7,276 nt of DNA from CAVXAE01 sp044225565. GTDB lineage: Bacteria; Pseudomonadota; Gammaproteobacteria; Steroidobacterales; Steroidobacteraceae. The notes under the pieces are model-generated. The model was not told the DNA's origin, did no database searches, and saw only the letters and a program-made list of their open reading frames with translations. Position numbers and translations under genes: made by a program. The stretch is from contig JBGAIL010000222.1 in NCBI GenBank assembly GCA_044225565.1, positions 1 through 7,276 of the forward strand. The letters are read 5' to 3'. Shown one piece after another: positions 1 to 6,632 of the stretch. Within the stretch, counting starts at the first letter, position 1, and every line of letters begins with the position of its first letter.

Positions 1-240
1 GCGGCGATTCCAACGCATGCCCCTCGCGCCGGAAAAGGACTCGGCAAGAGCGTAACCGACTGTCATAGATGGCTTTATCGGCGGCCCCGCGCGCGCCCGG
101 TGTGGCGAGCCGATCTGCAAAGCAACGACTGGGTGCGACCCGCATGACCTGACGGGCGCTGCGCGAACCCGACGCCCGCGGCTCGAGCCGTTCCATCCTG
201 AGGCTATGTTTGCAGCCTGCTTGGCGAGTAGTCTGAGCCG
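1..240. other. Left-edge region with no supportable gene
   Basis: No complete gene can be supported here. On the + strand, frame 2 is open from the edge to a TAA at 53-55 and would give a 17-residue tail ending in EKDSARA. Frame 1 is open from the edge to a TGA at 145-147, giving 48 residues of Arg-rich, low-complexity appearance. Either could be the C-terminus of an upstream gene, but neither is recognisable. On the minus strand an ATG at 66-64 opens a frame that leaves the window after 22 codons, with no convincing ribosome site. The stretch from about 150 to 240 is probably the leader of the permease operon. It contains a weak 6-bp inverted repeat (153-158 with 173-178) and a perfect palindrome at 179-190. 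I see no clear sigma70 promoter. Confidence 0.5.
179..190. repeat. 12-bp perfect palindrome upstream of the permease gene
   Basis: CGGCTCGAGCCG is a perfect 12-bp dyad ending 50 bp before the permease start codon. It could be an operator half-site pair for a dimeric regulator or simply a chance GC-rich palindrome. No second copy was found in the divergent 5215-5336 region, so nothing ties it to the MocR regulator in this window. Confidence 0.3.
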
Positions 241-1836
241 ATGGATACAACTGTACCGGTAGCTCGCGCGCAAGAGGGTACGACCCGGGACGTCAGGCAG
301 ATCATCACGGCATCCTCGCTCGGCACTCTATTCGAGTGGTACGACTTCTTCATCTACGGCACGCTCGCCGCGTCCGGGATCATCGGCAGCGTCTTCTTCC
401 CTTCCGGCAGCGGCCAGATGCAGACGCTGCTGGCCTGGGCGGGATTCGCAGTCGGCTTCGGCTTCAGGCCGCTCGGCGCGATCGTGTTCGGCTATCTCGG
501 GGACCGCTTCGGCCGCAAGCACACGTTCATCGTGACGATCGTCCTGATGGGCGTGGCGACCGCGGGCGTCGGCCTGGTACCGTCCTACGCGAGCATCGGA
601 TGGCTCGCGCCGGCGCTCATCCTCCTCCTGCGCATCCTGCAGGGCCTCGCGTTGGGTGGCGAATACGGCGGCGCTGCGATCTACGTGGCGGAACACTCGC
701 CGGCCGGCAAGCGCGGCTTCTACACCAGCTTCATCCAGGCGAGCGTCGGTGCCGGCTTCTTTTTGAGCCTGCTGGTGGTGCTCGCGTGCAAATGGAGCAT
801 GCCGGCCGGGACGTGGGACGCATGGGGATGGCGCATCCCTTTCCTCCTTTCGTTGATCCTGCTCGCGATCTCGCTCTGGATGCGCGTGAAGCTGGCGGAA
901 AGCCCCGTGTTCCAGGCGATGAAAGCCGCCGGGCGGACGGCGAAGAACCCTTTGCGCGAGAGCTTCACCTACCCCGGGAACGGCCGTCGCCTGGTCGTGG
1001 CCCTGTTCGGCATCGCTGCCGGCCTCACGGTGATCTGGTTCACCGCCATGTTCACGACGCTGGGCTTCCTGCGCAACGCGATGCACGTCGAGGAGTCCGT
1101 CGCGCAGATCCTCGTGGGCGCCGGCGCTGCGATGGGCCTGGTCTGGTTCGTGCTGTTCGGGCGGCTGTCGGATCGCATCGGGCGCAAGCGCCTGATCGTG
1201 GGCGGTTACGTGGCGACCCTGATCCTGCTGTTCCCGCTGTTCCAGCTCATCGGCAATGCCGCCAATCCGCATCTGACGCGGGCGGCGGAGCATGCCCCGG
1301 TGGTCGTATCGGGGCCGGATTGCAGCTTCAATCCGTTCTCGCAGAGGCAGGAGAGCGCGTGCGGTCACCTGCTCGACTACCTGTCCAAGAGAGGCATCCG
1401 GTACAGCGTGGTCGGCGCACCCGCCGTGGGCATCGCGATCGGAGGCAGCGCGGTGGCCGGCCGGACCGATCCGGAGCTCGACGCGGCGCTGACGCAAGCG
1501 GGTTACCCGCTCGGCAAAGTGACGCCGTCGGGGAAGGATCTGGCGATCATCCTCCTGGCGATCCTGGCGCTCACTGCGCTTTCCGGAGCGACTTACGGGC
1601 CGGTGGCCGCGCTGCTCACCGAGCTCTTCCCTCCCCGGATCCGCTACAGCTCGATGTCGATTCCCTACCATTTCGGCACCGGATACTTCGGCGGCATGCT
1701 CCCGTTCGTCGAGCAGTACATCGTGGCGTGCAGCGGCAATCCCTTTGCCGGGCTGTGGTACAGCTGGTGCGTGGTCGCGATGGCGCTGGGTGTTACATTG
1801 CTGCTGTTGCGCGAGCGCGATCTGTCGAATCGCTGA
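241..1836 (+). CDS. MHS-family major facilitator permease (organic acid/H+ symporter-like)
   Basis: A 531-residue inner-membrane secondary transporter of the metabolite:H+ symporter branch of the MFS (relatives KgtP, CitA, ShiA, ProP). Diagnostic motifs are in order: GTLFEWYDFFIYG at 28-40 (the MHS signature in TM1), the loop 2-3 motif GYLGDRFGRK at 84-93, LQGLALGGEYGG at 133-144, WGWRIPF at 195-201, and a second motif-A copy GRLSDRIGRK at 307-316. Both halves of the 12-helix fold are therefore present. A hydrophilic insert at about 340-432, between C-terminal-half helices and predicted periplasmic, contains Cys361 and Cys374 and lengthens the protein beyond the usual 430-450 residues; I recall similar inserts in a subset of MHS proteins. 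The ATG at 241 has only a weak Shine-Dalgarno, but the TM1 signature begins 27 residues in, as expected. It is first in a unit with a CoA transferase and a hydratase, which suggests a carboxylate substrate. The substrate itself cannot be read from sequence. Confidence 0.93.
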   Translation: MDTTVPVARAQEGTTRDVRQIITASSLGTLFEWYDFFIYGTLAASGIIGSVFFPSGSGQMQTLLAWAGFAVGFGFRPLGAIVFGYLGDRFGRKHTFIVTIVLMGVATAGVGLVPSYASIGWLAPALILLLRILQGLALGGEYGGAAIYVAEHSPAGKRGFYTSFIQASVGAGFFLSLLVVLACKWSMPAGTWDAWGWRIPFLLSLILLAISLWMRVKLAESPVFQAMKAAGRTAKNPLRESFTYPGNGRRLVVALFGIAAGLTVIWFTAMFTTLGFLRNAMHVEESVAQILVGAGAAMGLVWFVLFGRLSDRIGRKRLIVGGYVATLILLFPLFQLIGNAANPHLTRAAEHAPVVVSGPDCSFNPFSQRQESACGHLLDYLSKRGIRYSVVGAPAVGIAIGGSAVAGRTDPELDAALTQAGYPLGKVTPSGKDLAIILLAILALTALSGATYGPVAALLTELFPPRIRYSSMSIPYHFGTGYFGGMLPFVEQYIVACSGNPFAGLWYSWCVVAMALGVTLLLLRERDLSNR

Positions 1837-1837
1837 A

Positions 1838-1844
1838 AGGGAGG
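1838..1844 (+). promoter_or_regulatory. Ribosome binding site that decides the CoA-transferase start
   Basis: AGGGAGG lies directly after the permease stop codon. It stands 9 nt before the ATG at 1854 but directly abuts the in-frame ATG at 1845, which leaves no room for initiation. This favours 1854 as the start. Confidence 0.7.
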
Positions 1845-1853
1845 ATGGAGCGC

Positions 1854-3080
1854 ATGCCTGCAAGCACCAGCCCGCAGCGGAAAGGACCGCTGTCCGGAGT
1901 GACCGTCCTCGACGTCACGCGCGTCGTCGCGGGGCCGTTCTGCACGATGATGCTCGCCGATCTCGGCGCCACCGTCATCAAGGTCGAGAACCCGAAGGAT
2001 CCGGATTACACGCGCACCTTCCCTCCCATGGTGGACGGCGGGAGCGGCGAGGCGAGCGCTTTCTTCGCCCAGTTCAATCGCAACAAGCAGGGCGTGTCGC
2101 TCGATCTGCGCAGCGAGCGCGGCAAGGAGATATTCCGCAGGCTCGCGCGCAAGGCGGACGTCGTGGTCGAGAACTTTCGTCCGGGCGTCATGGACAAGCT
2201 CGGCGTGGGCTACGACGCTCTCAGGGAAGAGAACCCCCGGCTGGTCTACGCCGGCATCAGCGGTTTCGGCCGGGCGGGTCCGAATCGCAACCGGCCTGCG
2301 TACGACAACAGCGGGCAGGCCGCCGGGGGCTTGTGGTCCATGAACGGTTATCCCGGGCACCCGCCCGTGCGCGTGGGCACGATCATCGGGGATCTTTCCG
2401 CCTCGCTCTATGCGGCCATCGGGATCCTCGCCGCGCTTCGCGAAGCGGAGCGCACGGGTGTCGGGCAGGTGGTGGACATCTCCCAGCAGGACGCCGTCCT
2501 TTCGCTCACCGAGAGCGCCGTCATCCGTTACACGGTCGCGGGCGAGATCGCGACGCCGCTCGGCAACGACCACCCGTTCGTCCGGCCGTACGGGCAATAT
2601 CCCTGCGCGGACGGGTACGTCTTCTTCGGCGGCTATACGGACAAGTTCTGGTCCATCACCTGCTCGATCTTCGGCGAGCCCGAGATGGCTCGCGATCCGC
2701 GCATCGACACGATGGAGAAGCGGTTCGATCCCGAAGTGAACGAAGCCATCATCAAGCCCCTGATCGCCCGCTGGTTCAGCCGCCATACGAAGGCGGAGCT
2801 CGAAGCGATGGTCGGCGACGCGGTGCCCTTGAGCGCCATCAAGTCCATCGACGAAGTCGTCGGCGACCCGCACGTGCGCGCGCGTCAGATGATCGTCGAC
2901 ATCCCCGTGGCCGGGCGATCGGTCCCGATGCTCGGCCTTCCGATCAAGCTGTCCGGGGCCGCTGCATCGGCTCACGAGCCCGCGCCTGACATCGGCGAGC
3001 ACAATGCCGCGGTCCTGCAGGGGATGCTGGGCCTCGACGATGCCGAATTCGCGGCGCTCGGCGACAGCGGAGTCATCTGA
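1854..3080 (+). CDS. CaiB/BaiF family III acyl-CoA transferase
   Basis: A 408-residue cytosolic enzyme that moves CoA between carboxylic acids through an aspartyl-CoA mixed anhydride. The N-terminal block GPLSGVTVLDVTRVVAGPFC (11-30) is followed by LADLGATVIKVE (34-45), NRNKQGVSLDL (75-85), ADVVVENFRPG (101-111) and AYDNSGQAAGG (149-159). By comparison with E. coli YfdW, the catalytic Asp169 corresponds to Asp180 here, in IIGD. The C-terminal GEHNAAVLQ (381-389) is also typical. Length matches the family (about 400). It follows the permease by 17 bp and precedes the hydratase by 1 bp, so co-transcription is likely. Candidate acids from context are 3-hydroxy-3-methylglutarate, 3-methylglutaconate or another branched dicarboxylate (human SUGCT, of this family, accepts glutarate and HMG), or a betaine-type acid as in CaiB. 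Family membership is secure; the substrate is inferred. Confidence 0.93.
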   Translation: MPASTSPQRKGPLSGVTVLDVTRVVAGPFCTMMLADLGATVIKVENPKDPDYTRTFPPMVDGGSGEASAFFAQFNRNKQGVSLDLRSERGKEIFRRLARKADVVVENFRPGVMDKLGVGYDALREENPRLVYAGISGFGRAGPNRNRPAYDNSGQAAGGLWSMNGYPGHPPVRVGTIIGDLSASLYAAIGILAALREAERTGVGQVVDISQQDAVLSLTESAVIRYTVAGEIATPLGNDHPFVRPYGQYPCADGYVFFGGYTDKFWSITCSIFGEPEMARDPRIDTMEKRFDPEVNEAIIKPLIARWFSRHTKAELEAMVGDAVPLSAIKSIDEVVGDPHVRARQMIVDIPVAGRSVPMLGLPIKLSGAAASAHEPAPDIGEHNAAVLQGMLGLDDAEFAALGDSGVI

Positions 3081-3081
3081 C

Positions 3082-3831
3082 ATGGCGATCGAAGTGGCAC
3101 ATGACGGCGCGGTGGCGACCATCCGCATCGCGAGGCCCGAAAAGCTCAACGCGCTGACGCTGGCCATGTACGACGATCTGGGGCGGGCCTTCGCGGAATG
3201 CGGGCGCGACGATCGCGTGCATGCCGTCGTGCTCGCCGGAGCCGGCGATCGCGCGTTCTGCGTAGGCGCGGACCTCACCGAATCCATTCCCGCCCTGGCG
3301 TCGGACCGGTTCGACATCAGCGCCTGGGATCCTGCGCATCTGAAGACCGGCGCGTTCTACAAGCCGCTGATCTCGGCGGTGCGAGGCCTGTGCATCGGCG
3401 GCGGCTTCGAGATCATGCTGGCGAGCGACCTGCGGATCGCCGCCGGGGATGCGGTGTTCCAGCTTCCCGAGGTGAATCATGGCTTCGTGCCGGCCGGGGG
3501 AACTCTGGTGCGTTTGACGCGCCAGATCCCGTTCGCTCACGCCATGGAGATGCTTTTGACGGGGCGTCGATTCACCGCCGCGGAACTGCTCGAGCGCGGG
3601 GTGCTGAACCAGGTGGTCGCGAGCGACCAGGTGGAGCCCGTGGCGATGGAGCTTGCGACCCGGATCGCCGCGAAAAGCCCGGTCGCCGTCCAGACGATCA
3701 AGGAAGCGGCGCTCACGCTCTACGATCTGCCCGTCAAGGAGGCCTTCGCGCGCGAGGCGATCCTCGGCCAGCGCACCTTCACCAGCGACTACGCGAAGGA
3801 GTCATTGGCAGGCTTCGCGCGCCGGCGCTGA
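3082..3831 (+). CDS. Enoyl-CoA hydratase/isomerase (crotonase fold)
   Basis: A 249-residue crotonase-superfamily protein expected to hydrate a 2-enoyl-CoA. Visible motifs are ARPEKLNALT (17-26), FCVGADL (59-65), RGLCIGGGFE (101-110), QLPEVNHGFVPAGG (127-140) and AMEMLLTGRRFTAAE (154-168). Aligned by motif to rat mitochondrial crotonase, the two catalytic glutamates correspond to Glu110 (crotonase Glu144) and Glu130 (Glu164). The oxyanion-hole positions fall at Ala63 and the GGG at 106-108. With both acids present it should be a true hydratase, not an isomerase-only variant. The ATG at 3082 is 1 bp after the transferase stop and has GGAG 9 nt upstream, inside the transferase's last codons. An upstream in-frame ATG at 3004 would overlap the transferase and adds a non-family N-terminus. 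Plausible roles are 3-methylglutaconyl-CoA hydratase (LiuC/AUH type) feeding HMG-CoA, or a CaiD-like crotonobetainyl-CoA hydratase. Sequence alone does not decide between them. Confidence 0.93.
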   Translation: MAIEVAHDGAVATIRIARPEKLNALTLAMYDDLGRAFAECGRDDRVHAVVLAGAGDRAFCVGADLTESIPALASDRFDISAWDPAHLKTGAFYKPLISAVRGLCIGGGFEIMLASDLRIAAGDAVFQLPEVNHGFVPAGGTLVRLTRQIPFAHAMEMLLTGRRFTAAELLERGVLNQVVASDQVEPVAMELATRIAAKSPVAVQTIKEAALTLYDLPVKEAFAREAILGQRTFTSDYAKESLAGFARRR

Positions 3832-3848
3832 CGCGCCGAGTCCTCTTT
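3823..3848 (+). terminator. Weak hairpin terminator candidate with the hydratase stop codon in its loop
   Basis: CGGCGC (3823-3828) and GCGCCG (3833-3838) form a 6-bp GC stem around the loop TGAC, which contains the hydratase TGA stop. The following AGTCCTCTTT is pyrimidine-rich but has only a short T run. It lies in the 15-bp gap between two convergent genes, where termination is expected. It is weaker than a textbook intrinsic terminator. Confidence 0.35.
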
Positions 3849-5214
3849 ACCGCGAGCCCATCTTCTTTCGCAGCCAGGAGAGGAATGCCGGGTCGGCACC
3901 ATAGGCCACGTTGATCCGCATCGCGGGCGGCGCCTGCCGCGACGTCGAGAAATTCGCCGAGGGTGCGATGAAGATGCCTGCGCGGGTCGCGTCGTGAACG
4001 AGATCGTCCCCGCCCAGGTGCCCGGGCAGATCGATCCACAGGTAGAAGCCGCCGCCGATCGGCCGGCGGATGCTGAATCCGAGGCGTTCGAGCGCTTCCA
4101 CGCTCTCCGCAGTCGCCTTGCTCGCACGCAGGCGCAGGCGGCGAAGATGCTTCAGGTAGTGGCCATGCTCGATCAGCTGGAAGATCAGCCGCTCATCGTG
4201 AGCGGACGTGGAGACGGTCGTCACCACTTTCAGCTCATTGAGCGCGGCTGCGAGACTGGGCGCGGCCGCGAGGTAGCCGCTGCGGAAGCTGGCGGCGAGC
4301 GTCTTCGAGAAAGTGCCGATGTAGATGACGCGCTCGAGCTGATCGAGCGCCGCAAGGCGTGGCGCGGTGTACGGCAGGATGTCGGCAAACGGATCGTCCT
4401 CGACGATCAGAAGGTCACACGCCGTCGCCGCGCGCAACACGGCATAGGCCGTACCGATGGTGAGTGATCCGCCCGTGGGGTTGTGCGCCAGCGATTGCGT
4501 GAAGAACAGCCGCGCGCCGCTTTTCCTGGCTTTTGCTTCGAGATCCGCCGCGTCAGGTCCGTCGTGCCGACGCTGCACACCCACCGCCTGTGCGCTCGCC
4601 AAAGCGAGCTTCGCGAGCAGAGGGTAGTAGCCAGGGTCGTCGACGAGCACGCTGTCGCCCGGCCTGACGTATCGCCGGATGATGAGGTCCATGGCGTGAT
4701 TGGCGCCGTGGGTCATCAGCAGCTGGGTGTCGCGACAGGCGATGCCTCGCTCGGCGAGAGCGCCGCACAATCGCTCGCGCAGCGGCGCATGCCCCCAGCT
4801 GGAGTTGTAGGAATCCGCTTCCTGAAAGCGCTGATAGGAGAGATAGCGCCGCAGCTCCGATGTCTCCAGCCATTCCGCCGGAGGGCGCCCGTCACCGGGC
4901 CGTATCGGCAATCGCCGGTCCAGCTGCTCGGCCAGCAACGAGACCCGATCGGTGGCTGCCGCCAGCGGCGTGCCGCTCTCGCGGGCCGGGGCGGGAGTGC
5001 GGGCCACGTAGTAGCCCGATCCGGGCCTGGCCTGAAGGACTCCCTGGCTCACGAGCCGAAGATAGGCTTCGACCACCGTGTTCTTGCCGATGCCGAGGAG
5101 CTGCGCTTCGTCGCGTATCGAGGGCAGGCGCTGGCCGGGCCGCAACGCGCCGGCACGCAGCTGCATGAGGATGCTGTTGATGACGAAATCGACCTTCGAG
5201 GGCGGTGAAGGCAT
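3847..5214 (-). CDS. MocR-family PLP-dependent transcriptional regulator (GntR HTH + aminotransferase-like domain)
   Basis: A 455-residue DNA-binding regulator. Residues about 7-72 form a GntR winged helix, with PGQRLPSIRDEAQLLGIGKNT (26-46) carrying the recognition region and GVLQARPGSGYYV (58-70) the wing. A short linker leads to a fold-type I aminotransferase-like domain from about residue 110 to the end. Its PLP-binding features are intact: VDDPGYYP (191-198), HNPTGG (244-249), VEDDPFAD (271-278), the Schiff-base lysine Lys304 in GTFSKTLAASFRSGY, and an Arg in AMRINVA (433). Length agrees with MocR proteins (about 450-500). It is convergent with the hydratase gene and divergent from the HMG-CoA reductase gene, so the shared 122-bp gap is the natural place for its operator. 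Known MocR members (GabR, PdxR, TauR) sense amino compounds or PLP. The effector here is unknown, and the mvaAB pathway contains no amine. A plain aminotransferase is excluded by the HTH domain. Confidence 0.93.
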   Translation of the reverse strand: MPSPPSKVDFVINSILMQLRAGALRPGQRLPSIRDEAQLLGIGKNTVVEAYLRLVSQGVLQARPGSGYYVARTPAPARESGTPLAAATDRVSLLAEQLDRRLPIRPGDGRPPAEWLETSELRRYLSYQRFQEADSYNSSWGHAPLRERLCGALAERGIACRDTQLLMTHGANHAMDLIIRRYVRPGDSVLVDDPGYYPLLAKLALASAQAVGVQRRHDGPDAADLEAKARKSGARLFFTQSLAHNPTGGSLTIGTAYAVLRAATACDLLIVEDDPFADILPYTAPRLAALDQLERVIYIGTFSKTLAASFRSGYLAAAPSLAAALNELKVVTTVSTSAHDERLIFQLIEHGHYLKHLRRLRLRASKATAESVEALERLGFSIRRPIGGGFYLWIDLPGHLGGDDLVHDATRAGIFIAPSANFSTSRQAPPAMRINVAYGADPAFLSWLRKKMGSR

Positions 5215-5215
5215 G

Positions 5216-5246
5216 GTGTAACGCCCCCCGGGCGTGCAACGTCCCC
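5216..5246. promoter_or_regulatory. Candidate MocR operator: imperfect direct repeat with 18-bp spacing
   Basis: GTGTAACGCCCCC (5216-5228) and GTGCAACGTCCCC (5234-5246) agree at 11 of 13 positions, with an 18-bp period. They begin 2 bp upstream of the regulator's start codon. Several MocR regulators, such as GabR, bind direct repeats, so this is a reasonable autoregulatory and divergent-operon operator. A looser third GTGTA occurs at 5263-5267. This is pattern-based only. Confidence 0.45.
5221..5235 (-). promoter_or_regulatory. Small inverted repeat covering the regulator's G-rich ribosome site
   Basis: ACGCCC (5221-5226) pairs with GGGCGT (5230-5235) across a 3-nt loop. On the minus strand the run of six G at 5229-5224 is the only Shine-Dalgarno-like element ahead of the regulator ATG, with 9 nt between them. 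It lies partly in the stem, so folding could reduce translation of the regulator. The element overlaps the first copy of the direct repeat, so its role as RNA or DNA signal is ambiguous. Confidence 0.3.
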
Positions 5247-5288
5247 ATCACTTTGCCCGGAAGTGTACCCACATCGACTGCGGCGAAG

Positions 5289-5304
5289 GCGCTATTTATA
5301 GCGC
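5289..5304. promoter_or_regulatory. AT-cored inverted repeat, candidate promoter/operator in the divergent gap
   Basis: GCGCTAT (5289-5295) and ATAGCGC (5298-5304) are perfect inverted arms around TT. The core is conspicuously AT-rich for this genome. On the minus strand it contains TATAAA (5300-5295), a 5/6 match to a sigma70 -10. A weak -35 CTGATG (5324-5319) lies 18 bp away, so it may drive the regulator gene. On the plus strand a -10 such as TATTTA is weaker and no -35 is visible, consistent with a promoter for the reductase gene that needs an activator. Confidence 0.45.
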
Positions 5305-5336
5305 GCCCGCACCACGGGCATCAGGCAGGGGTACAG

Positions 5337-6632
5337 ATGTCAAAAGTGTCTGCAGGCGCGGGTCCCCGGACCTCCCGGATATCCGGCTTCCACAAGCTGT
5401 CCGTCGGCGAGCGCATCGAGCGCGTTTCGGAATTTGCGGGGCTGGAGCAGGCGCACCGGGAGCAGCTCGCGGTGCCCTCGAACGTCGATGCGCACCTCGC
5501 CGACCACATGATCGAGAACATGGTGACCACCATCGCCATCCCGGTCGGCATCGCGACGAACATGAAGGTCGACGGGCGCGACGTGCTGGTGCCGATGGCC
5601 ACCGAAGAGTCGTCGGTCATCGCGGCCGTGGGCAATTCGGCGCGGCAGTGCTACGACTCCGGGGGTTTCACGACGTCGATCTCGGGCACGGAGATGATCG
5701 CGCAGATCCAGCTGCTCGACATCCCGGATCCCGGGCGGGCGCGCCTGGTCATCCTCGAGCGCAAGGCGGAGATCGAGCGGATCTGCAACGCCTGCGACCC
5801 TACGCTCGCCAGGCTAGGTGGCGGATTCCGCGACCTGGAGGTGCGCCTCATCGAGACGCCTCTCGGCATCATGGTCATCACGCACATCATCGTCGACGTG
5901 CGCGATGCGATGGGTGCCAACGCCGTCAACACGATGGCGGAGCGCCTTGCGCCAGACCTGGCTCGCTGGACGGGCGGCCGCGCACTGCTGCGCATTCTTT
6001 CCAATCTCGCGGACCGGCGCGTCGCCCGCGCGCGAGCCACCTGGACCTGCGAAGCCATCGGCGGCGAGCAGGTGCGGGACGCGATGGTTGCCGCCTATCA
6101 CTTCGCGGACAACGACCCTTATCGCGCGGCCACGCACAACAAGGGAATCATGAACGGCGTGTCCGCCGTGGTGCTCGCCACCGGAAACGATACTCGTGCG
6201 GTGGAGTCGGGTGCCCATGCATTCGCCGCTCGCACCGGGCGATATCGCAGTCTCTCCACGTGGGAAGTCACCGCAGACGGGCATCTCTCCGGGACGCTGG
6301 AGTTGCCGTTGGCAGTGGGCCTCGTCGGCGGCGTGGTGAAGATTCATCCGACCGCCCGCGCGCTGCTTGCGATCATGCAGGTGAAAACCGCTGCTGAGCT
6401 CGCGCGAATCATCGCTGCGGTCGGCTTGGCTCAGAACTTCGGCGCCATGAAGGCCCTCACCACGGAGGGAATCCAGCGCGGGCACATGTCGCTGCATGCG
6501 CAGAACGTCGCCGTCGCGGCGGGCGCGGTGGAAGAGGAGGTCTCCCAGGTCGCCAGGCTCATGGTGGAACGGCAATCCGTCAGCGAGGAATCGGCCGGCC
6601 TCGTCCTCGCCGAGCTGCGCAGCCGGCGATGA
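5337..6632 (+). CDS. mvaA: Class II HMG-CoA reductase, degradative (NADH type)
   Basis: A 431-residue cytosolic enzyme. In the catabolic direction it oxidatively acylates mevalonate with CoA and 2 NAD+ to HMG-CoA. Signature blocks are ENMVTTIAIPVG (60-71), GRDVLVPMATEE (80-91), VDVRDAMGAN (186-195), ILSNLADRR (220-228), PYRAATHNKGIMNG (261-274), ATGND (281-285) and EGIQRGHM (377-384). Compared from memory with Pseudomonas mevalonii MvaA, Glu83, Lys267, Asp283 and His381 correspond to Glu91, Lys269, Asp285 and His383, so the catalytic set is complete. Asp154 aligns with Asp146, the residue that contacts the NADH adenosine ribose, which points to NAD(H). There is no membrane domain, as expected for class II, and the length is the usual 430. 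The ATG at 5337 has AGGGG (5327-5331) 5 nt upstream. A longer GTG start at 5205 would read into the regulator's coding region. It is coupled to the lyase downstream. Confidence 0.95.
   Translation: MSKVSAGAGPRTSRISGFHKLSVGERIERVSEFAGLEQAHREQLAVPSNVDAHLADHMIENMVTTIAIPVGIATNMKVDGRDVLVPMATEESSVIAAVGNSARQCYDSGGFTTSISGTEMIAQIQLLDIPDPGRARLVILERKAEIERICNACDPTLARLGGGFRDLEVRLIETPLGIMVITHIIVDVRDAMGANAVNTMAERLAPDLARWTGGRALLRILSNLADRRVARARATWTCEAIGGEQVRDAMVAAYHFADNDPYRAATHNKGIMNGVSAVVLATGNDTRAVESGAHAFAARTGRYRSLSTWEVTADGHLSGTLELPLAVGLVGGVVKIHPTARALLAIMQVKTAAELARIIAAVGLAQNFGAMKALTTEGIQRGHMSLHAQNVAVAAGAVEEEVSQVARLMVERQSVSEESAGLVLAELRSRR

Noticed and set aside
153..178. Inverted repeat CGGGCG/CGCCCG as a terminator of an upstream gene
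   Set aside because: The arms are 6 bp with a 14-nt loop and no following T run, which is likely chance in GC-rich DNA.
328..1863. A 511-codon minus-strand frame opposite the permease
   Set aside because: Arg/Ala/Glu/His-rich composition typical of antisense frames in GC-rich genes, with no recognisable motif, and it lies opposite a well-supported gene.
336..3080. A 914-codon frame suggesting a fusion of a novel domain to the CoA transferase
   Set aside because: Its first ~500 codons are the out-of-frame shadow of the permease (Arg/Pro/Gly-rich, no motifs). The permease frame has clear MFS motifs, and the transferase has its own start and ribosome site at 1838-1856.
3004..3081. Longer start of the hydratase at 3004
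   Set aside because: It overlaps the transferase coding sequence out of frame, adds a Cys/Arg-rich segment foreign to crotonases, and the ATG at 3082 has GGAG at good spacing.
1665..3317. A 550-codon minus-strand frame opposite the transferase
   Set aside because: It spans parts of three well-supported + strand genes, has low-complexity Arg/Asp/Ala composition and no domain motif.
3994..5208. Plus-strand frames inside the MocR gene (157 and 241 codons)
   Set aside because: They are mirror images of the regulator's codons with no domain signatures, while the minus-strand frame has both HTH and PLP-domain motifs.
5205..5336. Longer N-terminus for the HMG-CoA reductase from a GTG at 5205
   Set aside because: It would overlap the regulator start and the operator-like elements. 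Class II reductases begin close to the SR-x-x-GF motif found here at residues 13-18, and the ATG at 5337 has a proper ribosome site.
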